5,451 nt of DNA from Phyllobacteriaceae bacterium (GTDB lineage: Bacteria > Pseudomonadota > Alphaproteobacteria > Rhizobiales > Rhizobiaceae). Positions 1 through 5,451 of the stretch are shown here, one piece after another. Below the pieces are notes generated by a model. It had not been told where the DNA came from and did not search any database. It saw only the letters and a list, made by a program, of their open reading frames with translations. A program made the translations under genes and the position numbers. The stretch spans positions 1-5,451 of the forward strand of contig JAHEGF010000231.1 in assembly GCA_024645155.1 (NCBI GenBank). Reading direction: 5' to 3'. Within the stretch, counting starts at the first letter, position 1. Each line of letters opens with the position of its first letter.

Positions 1-2
1 AA

Positions 3-59
3 CCCGCCCGCAAGCCAGTCCGCACCTCGTTCATAGACCCGACGCCGGAGGAAAAATAG
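3..59 (+). CDS. Possible C-terminal end of an unidentified protein (gene starts left of window)
   Basis: This frame is open from the left edge and ends at TAG 57-59. It gives an 18-residue tail ending in RTSFIDPTPEEK, which reads like a genuine hydrophilic protein C-terminus. With so few codons, chance is a real alternative. Another forward frame is also open from base 2 to a TGA at 269-271, but its translation is less protein-like. No family is recognisable. If real, the gene would belong to the same accessory region as the next feature. Confidence 0.25.
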   Translation, partial: PARKPVRTSFIDPTPEEK

Positions 60-290
60 TTCTCCGTCACTTGTCTAGACGGCTGCATGGTGCAATATCA
101 TTCCAGATTATGTGTCGTTTCGGGAAATTATTGCTGAATGGCCAATATCCATCGTATCTGCCAGTCTGTCGGTATCCGGCTTATGACGCGGCGCAAGATG
201 CACCCGCGGCAATTACCCCCGCGGCATACCTGGGCTTGCCGAACAATCAAGCTACTGGCGATACAGGGTGAGAAGGCGAATTACCCGACG

Positions 291-674
291 ATGGCGCATG
301 ACGTGCTGAGCCTGTTTCTGGCCTCGGAAGCGAATTCCTGCCAGCTATACGGTGATACGATTTCAGGCGTGGGGATTTGGTATCAAGCAAACAAATATGA
401 GCCTGCAGACACCGGGTTTCTCATTCCCGCGTTTCGGGCGCTCGATCTAGGATTGATCCGCCATGAGGTTGTGCGTTTCGGGCTTCCCGGCAAGGCGCAC
501 CAGATAGCGTTACTGGTGGCCAGCGAAAGCGACGAAGACAGTGAGGCACTTCGGGTTTATCGATGATGGCGAGATGATATCCTCGACGAGCCGTATGATC
601 AAAACGAGTTTGACGACGACCGGGACGCGTTAGGCGACTTCAGGCTTCCTATCCCCGGCGGACAAGGCCTCTAA
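291..674 (+). pseudogene. Unrecognised gene interrupted by an in-frame TGA (91 codons, stop, then 35 more codons)
   Basis: I do not recognise this protein. From ATG 291 the frame gives 91 residues, including the stretches SLFLASEANSCQLYG and IWYQANKYEPADTGFLIPAF, and ends at TGA 564-566. The same frame then continues for 35 sense codons to TAA 672-674. That second part is strongly acidic (DDILDEPYDQNEFDDDRD) and ends in LPIPGGQGL, just before a hairpin and a terminator. The natural reading is a protein of about 127 residues split by a nonsense change. A frameshift pair near 545-580 is also possible, because an alternative frame there reads HFGFIDDGE. The first 91 residues could instead be the whole product. 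The frame also opens at ATG 138, but residues encoded by 138-290 look non-coding. A weak GAGAAGG at 270-276 lies 14 bases before ATG 291. There are no signal-peptide or membrane segments. Confidence 0.45.
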
Positions 675-676
675 AA

Positions 677-690
677 CCGCCAAATGGCGG
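677..690 (+). other. Small hairpin after the interrupted gene
   Basis: CCGCC (677-681) pairs perfectly with GGCGG (686-690) across the loop AAAT. It begins two bases after the TAA at 672-674 and is followed by AATTT, not a long T run. It is probably a 3' stabilising hairpin or accessory to the stronger terminator just downstream. Confidence 0.45.
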
Positions 691-695
691 AATTT

Positions 696-723
696 ACCCG
701 GCTGCCACGGTGGCCGGGTTTTT
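696..723 (+). terminator. Rho-independent terminator ending the left accessory transcript
   Basis: ACCCGGC (696-702) pairs with GCCGGGT (713-719) as a perfect 7-bp GC-rich stem, with a 10-base loop that can add weak inner pairs. Five T residues (719-723) follow on the plus strand. The minus strand has no T run after the same stem, so it acts rightward. It lies 22 bases after TAA 672-674, which supports that codon as the original gene end. Confidence 0.7.
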
Positions 724-758
724 ACTTGTAGGGCTAAGGGCGAACGTAAAAAGAACGG

Positions 759-791
759 TTTGCTACCATTTTGCTACCCAATTCGGTAGCA
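759..791. repeat. TGCTACC repeat cluster, candidate integrase arm-type sites
   Basis: TTTGCTACC occurs at 759-767 and 770-778, a direct repeat with an 11-bp period. The reverse complement GGTAGCA is at 785-791, so the second copy and this one form a perfect 7-bp inverted repeat with a 6-bp spacer (779-784). No T run follows, so it is not a convincing terminator. The cluster lies about 110-140 bp from the core-like site in the tRNA fragment. That is a usual distance for arm-type binding sites of tyrosine integrases. The functional call is inference. Confidence 0.45.
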
Positions 792-795
792 CAGG

Positions 796-824
796 GCGGT
801 ACGAAGCGGTACAGGCCAGTACCG
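796..824. repeat. Helically phased GTAC array with a CGGTAC/GTACCG inverted repeat
   Basis: GTAC occurs at 799-802, 809-812 and 819-822, each exactly 10 bp from the last, so all three face one side of the helix. GCGGTAC is repeated directly at 796-802 and 806-812. CGGTAC (807-812) and GTACCG (819-824) form a perfect inverted repeat with a 6-bp spacer. Two more GTAC motifs lie at 861-864 and 866-869. The arrangement suggests cooperative binding of a small protein such as an excisionase, an integrase arm domain or a repressor. Which one cannot be told from sequence. Confidence 0.4.
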
Positions 825-890
825 TAGTTTGAGAAAACCCCAGAAAACCGGTGCAGAAGAGTACTGTACGAAACACAAGAAAACGGGGAT

Positions 891-910
891 AACCGAATTT
901 CAAGACCGGT
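891..910. other. Candidate attachment-site core at the tRNA/element junction
   Basis: An imperfect inverted repeat, AACCGAA (891-897) and GACCGGT (904-910), surrounds the sequence TTTCAAG (898-904), which is the complement of the tRNA anticodon loop. Tyrosine integrases that target tRNA genes often cross over in the anticodon loop, using the stem strands as core half-sites. On the right the sequence is genuine tRNA. On the left it stops matching a tRNA-Ser immediately: the stem strand reads TTCGG on the tRNA sense strand, where pairing requires ACCGG. I read this as one end of an integrated element lying leftward. No integrase gene is in the window to confirm it. Confidence 0.45.
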
Positions 911-936
911 GCCTTCAACCGCTCGGCCATCCCTCC
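898..936 (-). tRNA. 5' half of tRNA-Ser(UGA), truncated after the anticodon loop
   Basis: Read leftward from 936, the sequence begins GGAGGGA (acceptor strand). It continues with GCC-GAGCGGTTGAA-GGC (D stem-loop), CCGGT (anticodon stem) and the loop CTTGAAA, whose anticodon TGA reads serine UCA codons. All of this fits class II tRNA-Ser. The next five bases, TTCGG, leave a mismatch and a wobble in the anticodon stem. No long variable arm, no GGTTCGA T-loop and no TCCCTCC acceptor strand follow anywhere in 1-897. The gene is therefore broken and cannot give a functional tRNA as it stands. The cause is probably insertion of an element. A group I intron is less likely but the left flank beyond the window was not seen. 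Confidence 0.75.
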
Positions 937-945
937 GGACGCCGC

Positions 946-974
946 TGTATGCGCGAAGCCTCCGGACATTTCAA
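946..974 (-). promoter_or_regulatory. Possible promoter of the truncated tRNA-Ser gene
   Basis: On the minus strand, TTGAAA (complement of 969-974) and CATACA (complement of 946-951) are separated by exactly 17 bp. This would start transcription near 939, about three bases before the tRNA 5' end. The -35 is good and the -10 matches TATAAT at only three positions. If active, it would transcribe the half-tRNA and continue leftward into the putative element. Confidence 0.35.
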
Positions 975-1074
975 GATCAAGAACCCAATAAAGACACTGC
1001 CGTCAATACGCTGCGATAATCCTTGATTGTGTGAGCTGCGCGTCACAAATTCGCCCTGTTCCGGTCACATTGTC

Positions 1075-1089
1075 TTAATCGCACGCTAA
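1075..1089 (+). promoter_or_regulatory. Possible CtrA-type binding site upstream of rlpA
   Basis: TTAA (1075-1078), seven bases, CTAA (1086-1089) matches the alphaproteobacterial CtrA consensus TTAA-N7-TTAA at seven of eight positions. It lies about 95 bases before the rlpA start. CtrA controls cell-cycle and division genes in this class, and rlpA acts at the septum, so the placement makes sense. A single degenerate site can easily occur by chance. Confidence 0.25.
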
Positions 1090-1181
1090 ACTTTTGCTGG
1101 CACATTGTCGTCAACGCCGGTATGAGGGCTGCGCTGGGGCTTGCGGCTTGAGGGTCTGTTTTCCGGTAGAGGGACGGGAAT

Positions 1182-2483
1182 TTGTCTGTGACTATATCTT
1201 TCAGCCGGCTTGCAAAGCCTGTTTACGCGCTACGCGCGATTGCGATCCTGTCTCTGGCCGCGCTGGTTTCCTCATGCGCCAGCCCAACACCAAAAGCCTC
1301 TCTCGGATACAATAAAAACGGCGCCAGCCTGTCTTCTGGCGAAACCAGCGAGTATTTCTCCGAGGCTGCCTACGGTGTGAAGGCCAGCCCGCGGGTCGCC
1401 ACCAATCGCTCGCGAATGAGACGCGGCGGAGGCCGGTACCAGGTCGGCAAGCCGTACAAGGTAAAAGGCCAGTGGTATCATCCCAAGGAAAACGAGAACT
1501 ACGACAAAAAGGGCAGGGCTTCCTGGTATGGCGCGGCGTTTCATGGCCGCCTTACCGCGAACGGCGAAATCTACGACATGGCACAGTTGACTGCCGCCCA
1601 CCCGACTATGCCCCTTCCCAGTTATGCGCGGGTCACAAATCTGAAAAACGGCCATTCGTTGATCGTGCGGGTCAATGATCGTGGACCCTTTGCCCGCGAT
1701 CGTGTAATCGACCTGTCAAAACGGGCAGCCGAATTGCTGGACTACACCAATGACGGCGTGGCGAATGTACGCGTGCAATATGTCGGGCGTGCACCGCTTC
1801 ACGGCCATGATGATCAGTTCCTGCTTGCGTCCTACCAGCGTGGTGACAACCTGCCGGCCGGACCATCAGGACTGCCCGGAACCATGGTTGCCATGGCTGA
1901 TCCCTCACTACGGGTTCGCGATCTGCCGGGTGTCGGAAGCAAATCTCCGGCTTACGCTGCCCTTGCCGCCACCGCTTTGGCGCGTCCGGCGCTGTCGGTT
2001 TCCCGGCAATCTTCATCGGGCATTGACCCGGTATTGCCTGCATTCGGTCCGGTTCCTCCGGAACGTCCGGTCACCGGACTGGTCTATGCCAAACCGAAGG
2101 AACTGCGTCTGCTCGGTTATGCTGACAGCCGGATAATAGCCAATTCCGCCTTCGATCATCTCATCCGTGACGAAAAGACCGGAGTCCCGGGTAAGCTGTC
2201 GGAAAGTGCTATTGTGGAATCCTGGAAACGGACCAGGGTCAATCGAGACGAATTAGACTCAAGCTCCATTTACGCCGGCGCATATCAGGATGTTGAGAAA
2301 GCAAGTGCAATCGCCTCATCTTTGTCGGGGGCCGGTTCCGTGGTGGTCTCGAAGGAATACCAGAATGATACCGCGGTTTATGTCGTGACCTTGCGTATAG
2401 GCCGGGGACAGGATGGAAATGCGACACTGCGTCAAGTTTGGTCGCTCGGCGTCGAAGACGCGTTTTTCATTCGAAATCAATAA
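1182..2483 (+). CDS. rlpA: RlpA-family septal lytic transglycosylase lipoprotein (DPBB plus C-terminal SPOR-like region)
   Basis: RlpA cleaves glycan strands of denuded peptidoglycan at the division septum. The 433-residue product starts with a lipoprotein signal peptide: basic N-terminus, hydrophobic segment 17-31, lipobox VSSC with lipidated Cys32. A linker with RYQVGKPYKVKGQWYHP (85-101) precedes the double-psi beta-barrel domain, about 111-203, which contains GRASWYG, TANGEIYD, TAAHPT and VNDRGPF. Glu129, His140 and Asp166 have the same spacing as the essential E120, H131 and D157 of Pseudomonas aeruginosa RlpA. A Pro- and Ala-rich linker follows. Residues about 360-408 (SSIYAGAYQDVEKASAIASS, then YVVTLRIG) resemble a divergent SPOR domain, which binds denuded septal glycan. 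The start is TTG 1182, seven bases after AGAGGGA (1168-1174). GTG 1188 is an equally credible start and would remove two residues. It is followed 90 bases later by the carboxypeptidase gene. Confidence 0.93.
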   Translation: MSVTISFSRLAKPVYALRAIAILSLAALVSSCASPTPKASLGYNKNGASLSSGETSEYFSEAAYGVKASPRVATNRSRMRRGGGRYQVGKPYKVKGQWYHPKENENYDKKGRASWYGAAFHGRLTANGEIYDMAQLTAAHPTMPLPSYARVTNLKNGHSLIVRVNDRGPFARDRVIDLSKRAAELLDYTNDGVANVRVQYVGRAPLHGHDDQFLLASYQRGDNLPAGPSGLPGTMVAMADPSLRVRDLPGVGSKSPAYAALAATALARPALSVSRQSSSGIDPVLPAFGPVPPERPVTGLVYAKPKELRLLGYADSRIIANSAFDHLIRDEKTGVPGKLSESAIVESWKRTRVNRDELDSSSIYAGAYQDVEKASAIASSLSGAGSVVVSKEYQNDTAVYVVTLRIGRGQDGNATLRQVWSLGVEDAFFIRNQ

Positions 2484-2537
2484 ATTTACCACTTCTGGCA
2501 AATCACCGGAATCAATGGACTTTGACGTCCGTTGCGC

Positions 2538-2566
2538 TTGATTGCGCAGTCCGGATTTTGCTACGC
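2538..2566 (+). promoter_or_regulatory. Promoter of the carboxypeptidase gene, possibly giving a leaderless mRNA
   Basis: TTGATT (2538-2543) and CTACGC (2561-2566) are separated by 17 bp. Seven bases then separate the -10 from ATG 2574, so transcription would begin at or next to the start codon. No Shine-Dalgarno sequence precedes that ATG. TTGCGC is repeated directly at 2532-2537 and 2542-2547, flanking and overlapping the -35, which could be an operator or chance. The promoter suggests this gene is not dependent on read-through from rlpA. Confidence 0.4.
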
Positions 2567-2573
2567 TTCCACT

Positions 2574-3764
2574 ATGTCCCCGAATTTCAATTTAGCGCCC
2601 GGCGTGATTCTCAGGATACTCAACAGCGTGACCATTTGCATGGTATCGCTGCTGATAGTTGTGTCATCCGCCCAGGCACAATTGTTTGAAACCAGGGCGA
2701 AGCAAGCCTATCTGATCGACGCCGATACGCAGACGGTGTTGTTTTCCAAGGACCCGGACACTCCGATTCCGCCGGCATCACTTGCCAAGCTGATGACGAT
2801 GGAGGTTGTGTTCAACGCCATCAAGGCCGGCCGGCTGACACTTGATAGCGAGTTTTACGTCAGCGAAAACGCCTGGCGGACCGGCGGAGCTGTCTCCGGT
2901 ACTTCAACGATGTTTGCCGAGTTGAAATCTTCGATACGGCTCGAGGACCTTATCAAGGGCGTGGTCGTTCAATCGGCCAATGACGGTTGCATCATCATCG
3001 CCGAGGGCATGGCCGGTTCCGAGGAAAATTTCGCCAGGTTGATGACGGAGCGCGCTCGCGAAATCGGATTGCCGAATTCGGTTTTCATCAACTCGACGGG
3101 ACTGCCTGCCGAAGGGCAGCAAGTCACTGTCCGTGAACTGGCGCTTTTGGGGCTCCATCTGTGGCGCGAGTATCCCGAACTCTATAAATATTATGCGTTG
3201 CGGGAGTTTTCGTGGAACAACATCAACCAGCGGAACCGCAATCCGCTGTTGCCGATGGATATTGGTGCTGACGGCTTGAAAACCGGGTTCACCGAGGAGT
3301 CGGGATACGGCATAGTGGGATCGATCACGCGCGGCGATCGCCGTTTGTTTGTCGCCATGAGCGGCATGTCCAGCCAACGCGAAAGAGCGGAAGAAGCGCG
3401 AAAGATCCTCGATTGGGGGATGCGCGCCTTTGAACGCCTTGATCTGTACTCCGCCGGCGAAATCATCGGGGAAGCGAAGACCTACGGCGGCGCCAAACGC
3501 GAAGTCGCGCTGAAGGCAAAGGGACCGATTTCAATCTTTGTGCCCATTACGAACCGCGATCAGCTCAAGGCGCGGATCGTTTATCAGGGACCGGTCAAGG
3601 CCCCAGTTGAAGAAGGTGCCGAAATTGGAGTTCTGCGTGTGTGGATAGGCGACACCCGCAGCCAGGAAACGCCACTTTATGCAGCCGAATCGGTCGAGAC
3701 CGGGGCGCTGCATTTGCGCGCCGTCGATGCCATCGAAGAACTGATGATCGGCTGGCTGCGGTAG
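2574..3764 (+). CDS. dacA: D-alanyl-D-alanine carboxypeptidase (PBP5-like, peptidase family S11)
   Basis: This penicillin-binding protein removes the terminal D-Ala from peptidoglycan pentapeptides in the periplasm, which limits cross-linking. The 396-residue product has an N-terminal Sec signal peptide with hydrophobic core about 17-32 and probable cleavage after AQA (33-35). The catalytic domain holds all three active-site motifs: SxxK as Ser69-Leu-Ala-Lys72, SxN as Ser134-Ala-Asn136, and KTG at 236-238 within DGLKTGFT. Residues about 290-380 fit the beta-rich PBP5 C-terminal domain, and the last stretch, AIEELMIGWLR, could be an amphipathic membrane anchor. ATG 2574 is chosen because it gives a normal signal peptide. 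The frame opens earlier at TTG 2532, but that would bury the likely promoter, and ATG 2640 would leave too short a signal peptide. The family is certain, but the paralogue letter (dacA, dacC or dacF) cannot be settled from sequence alone. Confidence 0.93.
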   Translation: MSPNFNLAPGVILRILNSVTICMVSLLIVVSSAQAQLFETRAKQAYLIDADTQTVLFSKDPDTPIPPASLAKLMTMEVVFNAIKAGRLTLDSEFYVSENAWRTGGAVSGTSTMFAELKSSIRLEDLIKGVVVQSANDGCIIIAEGMAGSEENFARLMTERAREIGLPNSVFINSTGLPAEGQQVTVRELALLGLHLWREYPELYKYYALREFSWNNINQRNRNPLLPMDIGADGLKTGFTEESGYGIVGSITRGDRRLFVAMSGMSSQRERAEEARKILDWGMRAFERLDLYSAGEIIGEAKTYGGAKREVALKAKGPISIFVPITNRDQLKARIVYQGPVKAPVEEGAEIGVLRVWIGDTRSQETPLYAAESVETGALHLRAVDAIEELMIGWLR

Positions 3765-3869
3765 CAAGCAGCACCCGCAACAACGCCTGATAATCCGGCG
3801 GCCGTCTTGCAACGGCTGTGCATTTATGCTCGGTGCGTTCGTGGTTGGGAATTCCGGAGTTGCCGGTAT

Positions 3870-4529
3870 ATGCGTGGTTTGTTTATCACATTTGAAGGTG
3901 GCGAAGGGGCTGGCAAGTCAACGCAGATTGATGGGCTTGCCGAACATCTTCGCAGCGCCGGTTATAACGTTGTCGTGACGCGCGAACCGGGGGGTTCTCC
4001 CGGTGCCGAAGCCGTTCGCCACGTATTGCTTTCCGGTGCAGCCGAACCGCTTGGACAGGATATCGAGGCCGTGTTGTTTTCCGCGGCCAGGTCCGACCAT
4101 GTCGACCAGGTTATCCGGCCGGCACTATTGCGCGGATCGATCGTGTTGTGCGACCGTTTCATGGATTCCTCGCGCGTCTACCAGGGCGTTACCGGAAATC
4201 TCGATCCGGATTTCATGCGTCAACTCGAAAAGGTAGCCGTCGATGGCGTGGTGCCGGATCGCACTTTCATTTTGGATATCGATGTCGAAGAGGGCCTGCA
4301 CAGGGCAGACAAACGGCGTGGTTCCGGAACCGCAGACAGGTTTGAAAAAGAGGGCATGGCCGTCCAGCAGGCGCGCCGTGAAGCATTTCTTGCGTTAGCC
4401 AAAGCCGAGCCCGAGCGTTGTGTGGTGATAGACGCGGCAGAAGATGCGGAATCTGTTGCAAACGAAATCGCGTTTCATGTTACCGAATTGATCGAGGCGA
4501 AGAAAATGGCCAATCCGGAGAAAGCGTGA
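3870..4529 (+). CDS. tmk: Thymidylate kinase (dTMP kinase)
   Basis: This cytoplasmic enzyme phosphorylates dTMP to dTDP with ATP, the last specific step towards dTTP. The 219-residue product has the usual length and every family motif: the P-loop GGEGAGKS (10-17), TREPGG (37-42), the ARSDH helix (73-77), DRF with SS (95-101), YQG (104-106) and an arginine-rich LID segment, ADKRRGSGTADRF (146-158). ATG 3870 is chosen because MRGLFITFEGG is the normal family N-terminus. GGAG at 3856-3859 is a Shine-Dalgarno sequence ten bases upstream. The frame extends back to 3807, but those residues do not belong to the family. The 105-base gap after the carboxypeptidase gene has a weak hairpin (3801-3816) without a T run, so read-through transcription is plausible. 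Its stop TGA shares one base with the holB start. Confidence 0.96.
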   Translation: MRGLFITFEGGEGAGKSTQIDGLAEHLRSAGYNVVVTREPGGSPGAEAVRHVLLSGAAEPLGQDIEAVLFSAARSDHVDQVIRPALLRGSIVLCDRFMDSSRVYQGVTGNLDPDFMRQLEKVAVDGVVPDRTFILDIDVEEGLHRADKRRGSGTADRFEKEGMAVQQARREAFLALAKAEPERCVVIDAAEDAESVANEIAFHVTELIEAKKMANPEKA

Positions 4530-5451
4530 TGGAAGAACGCCTGGCCCGAGAAAATCATGACAGCCTGCCGGGGATACCGGAGCCGGCAGAGCAAGCTGCG
4601 CCGGTTTGCGGTCACGCTGGAACCATTTCGTTTCTTGCCAACGCCTACCGGAGCAATGAATTGCCGCATGCGATCTTGCTCGCTGGTCCAAAAGGCATTG
4701 GCAAGGCGACCCTGGCATTCCAATTCGTGCGCCATCTCTTCCTCAATCCGGATCCCGCCAGTGCGCCAGACCGGTTTTCAGCTGCAGAAGTGTCATCAGC
4801 GGTTTTCCGTCAGGTCGCGACCGGCGCGCATCCGGGCTTGCTACACCTGACACGGCCGTTCGACGACAAGACCAAGAAGTTCAAGACAGCAATCACCGTC
4901 GACGAGATACGCTCGATCGGCCAGTTCGTCGGCTTGACGGCCCATGACGGCGGCTATCGTGCCGTCATTGTCGACAGCGCCGATGACATGAATCGCAATG
5001 CTGCCAATGCACTTTTGAAAAACCTCGAGGAACCGCCGGCAAGAACCGTCTTCATATTGGTTTCCCATGTGCCCGGACGATTGCTGCCGACAATACGTTC
5101 GCGCTGCCAGACTGTTCGCCTCCAGCCTTTGAGCCAAGCCGATATCGCGTCGGTCCTTGAGAAAATGCCTGACGGCGGAATTTCCGAGGAAACGCGCCAT
5201 TCCGCGATTTCGTCCAGTGAGGGAAGTGTTCGCGACGCAATCATCTTGTCTCAATTTGGCGGTCTGGAAATCAAGCAGGCGGTCTCCGGGGTGATTTGCG
5301 CTCCATCCTTTGATGCGGGTGAGGCCCACAAGATTGCCGGGGCTGTTGGCGCTCGCGGACAGGACCTGCAGTTTGATCTTTTCAATTCGGCGGTCATGTC
5401 GCTCCTTGCGGAACGTGCGCGCAACGATGCTGCAGCGGGCAAATCACGAAC
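4529..5451 (+). CDS. holB: DNA polymerase III delta' subunit (clamp loader), 3' end beyond window
   Basis: Delta' is the stator of the replicative clamp loader that places the beta sliding clamp on DNA. ATG 4529 overlaps the tmk stop (TGATG), with GGAG at 4517-4520 eight bases upstream. The frame stays open to the window end, giving 307 codons. Features are the AAA+ N-terminus with HAILLAGPKGIGKAT (47-61), a degenerate Walker A in which Ala60 replaces Ser/Thr; a Walker B-like VIVDSADDMN (147-154...) with Ser150 in place of the catalytic Glu; NAANALLKNLEEPPA (157-171), a delta'/tau hallmark; and the sensor region ending in SRC (191-193), which carries the arginine finger acting on a neighbouring subunit. 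The zinc-binding cysteines of E. coli delta' are absent in about 70-105. Together these fit a non-hydrolysing stator. The collar domain begins after about 205 and is incomplete here. Confidence 0.92.
   Translation, partial: MEERLARENHDSLPGIPEPAEQAAPVCGHAGTISFLANAYRSNELPHAILLAGPKGIGKATLAFQFVRHLFLNPDPASAPDRFSAAEVSSAVFRQVATGAHPGLLHLTRPFDDKTKKFKTAITVDEIRSIGQFVGLTAHDGGYRAVIVDSADDMNRNAANALLKNLEEPPARTVFILVSHVPGRLLPTIRSRCQTVRLQPLSQADIASVLEKMPDGGISEETRHSAISSSEGSVRDAIILSQFGGLEIKQAVSGVICAPSFDAGEAHKIAGAVGARGQDLQFDLFNSAVMSLLAERARNDAAAGKSR

Larger units (their letters stand above)
937..1181. other. Intergenic region between the tRNA-Ser fragment and rlpA
   Basis: No convincing gene is present. Besides the leftward tRNA promoter, it holds a weak rightward promoter candidate, TTGATT (1023-1028), 17 bp, CAAATT (1046-1051). 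It also holds a near-match to a CtrA box (1075-1089), listed separately. CCTCCGGAC occurs at 959-967 and again at 932-940, where it overlaps the tRNA 5' end. The region 1052-1181 must carry the 5' leader of rlpA. No riboswitch-like structure was recognised. Confidence 0.5.

Noticed and set aside
71..271. Forward open frame of 66 codons, open back to base 2
   Set aside because: Overlaps the other forward frames, has no clear ribosome binding site and has low-complexity non-descript residues. It cannot be told from chance, though it ends 19 bases before ATG 291.
772..791. TGCTACC/GGTAGCA inverted repeat as a terminator
   Set aside because: No T run follows on either strand, and a third copy of the motif lies outside the hairpin, which suits protein binding better.
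847..936. A complete tRNA-Ser running leftward from 936
   Set aside because: No acceptor 3' strand, T-loop or long variable arm exists leftward, and the anticodon stem is mispaired, so only the 5' half is supported.
763..969. Minus-strand open frame of 68 codons across the tRNA fragment
   Set aside because: It translates the tRNA-Ser half (MAERLKAPVLK is the well-known false peptide from tRNA-Ser) plus the repeat arm, so it is not a gene.
2904..3377. Minus-strand open frame of 157 codons
   Set aside because: Lies antisense inside the carboxypeptidase gene, whose product shows SxxK, SxN and KTG. It is a shadow.
3801..3816. Hairpin between the carboxypeptidase gene and tmk as a terminator
   Set aside because: Only a 5-bp stem with no T run after it.
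4841..5329. Minus-strand open frame of 162 codons
   Set aside because: Lies antisense inside holB, whose product has full family motifs. It is a shadow caused by codon bias.
1..5451. CRISPR array, insertion sequence or toxin-antitoxin pair
   Set aside because: No regularly spaced repeats of CRISPR length, no transposase-like frame with terminal inverted repeats, and no recognisable toxin or antitoxin were seen.

Overview
The window looks chromosomal and comes from an alphaproteobacterium, most likely of the order Hyphomicrobiales (Rhizobiales). This placement is inferred from gene content, gene order and protein style: an RlpA-type lipoprotein, a D,D-carboxypeptidase, thymidylate kinase and DNA polymerase III delta' all on one strand, with a delta' that lacks the zinc-binding cysteines known from E. 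coli. No database comparison could be made.

Layout. Bases 1-905 look like accessory DNA. They hold the possible tail of an unidentified gene (to 59), an unrecognised gene whose frame is interrupted by a TGA but runs on to a TAA at 672-674, and a hairpin terminator (696-723). Next comes a gene-free, repeat-rich stretch (759-910) resembling the attachment-site arm of an integrative element. It holds three TGCTACC-type repeats, three GTAC motifs exactly 10 bp apart, and a core-like site. That core lies in the anticodon stem-loop of a leftward tRNA-Ser(UGA) gene of which only the 5' half (898-936) is present.

Bases 937-5451 look like conserved chromosome: the leftward promoter region of the broken tRNA, then rightward rlpA (1182-2483), a PBP5-like carboxypeptidase (2574-3764), tmk (3870-4529) and holB (from 4529, running off the window). 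rlpA and the carboxypeptidase act on periplasmic peptidoglycan. tmk and holB serve DNA replication by making dTDP and by clamp loading. tmk and holB overlap by one base and are probably translationally coupled. The carboxypeptidase gene seems to have its own promoter so close to its ATG that a leaderless mRNA is possible.

The four core genes are ordinary. The part worth a second look is the left edge: an apparent insertion boundary inside a tRNA-Ser gene, with its candidate recombination-protein sites and a disrupted passenger gene. I see no complete novel system. If one exists it would lie further left, beyond base 1.
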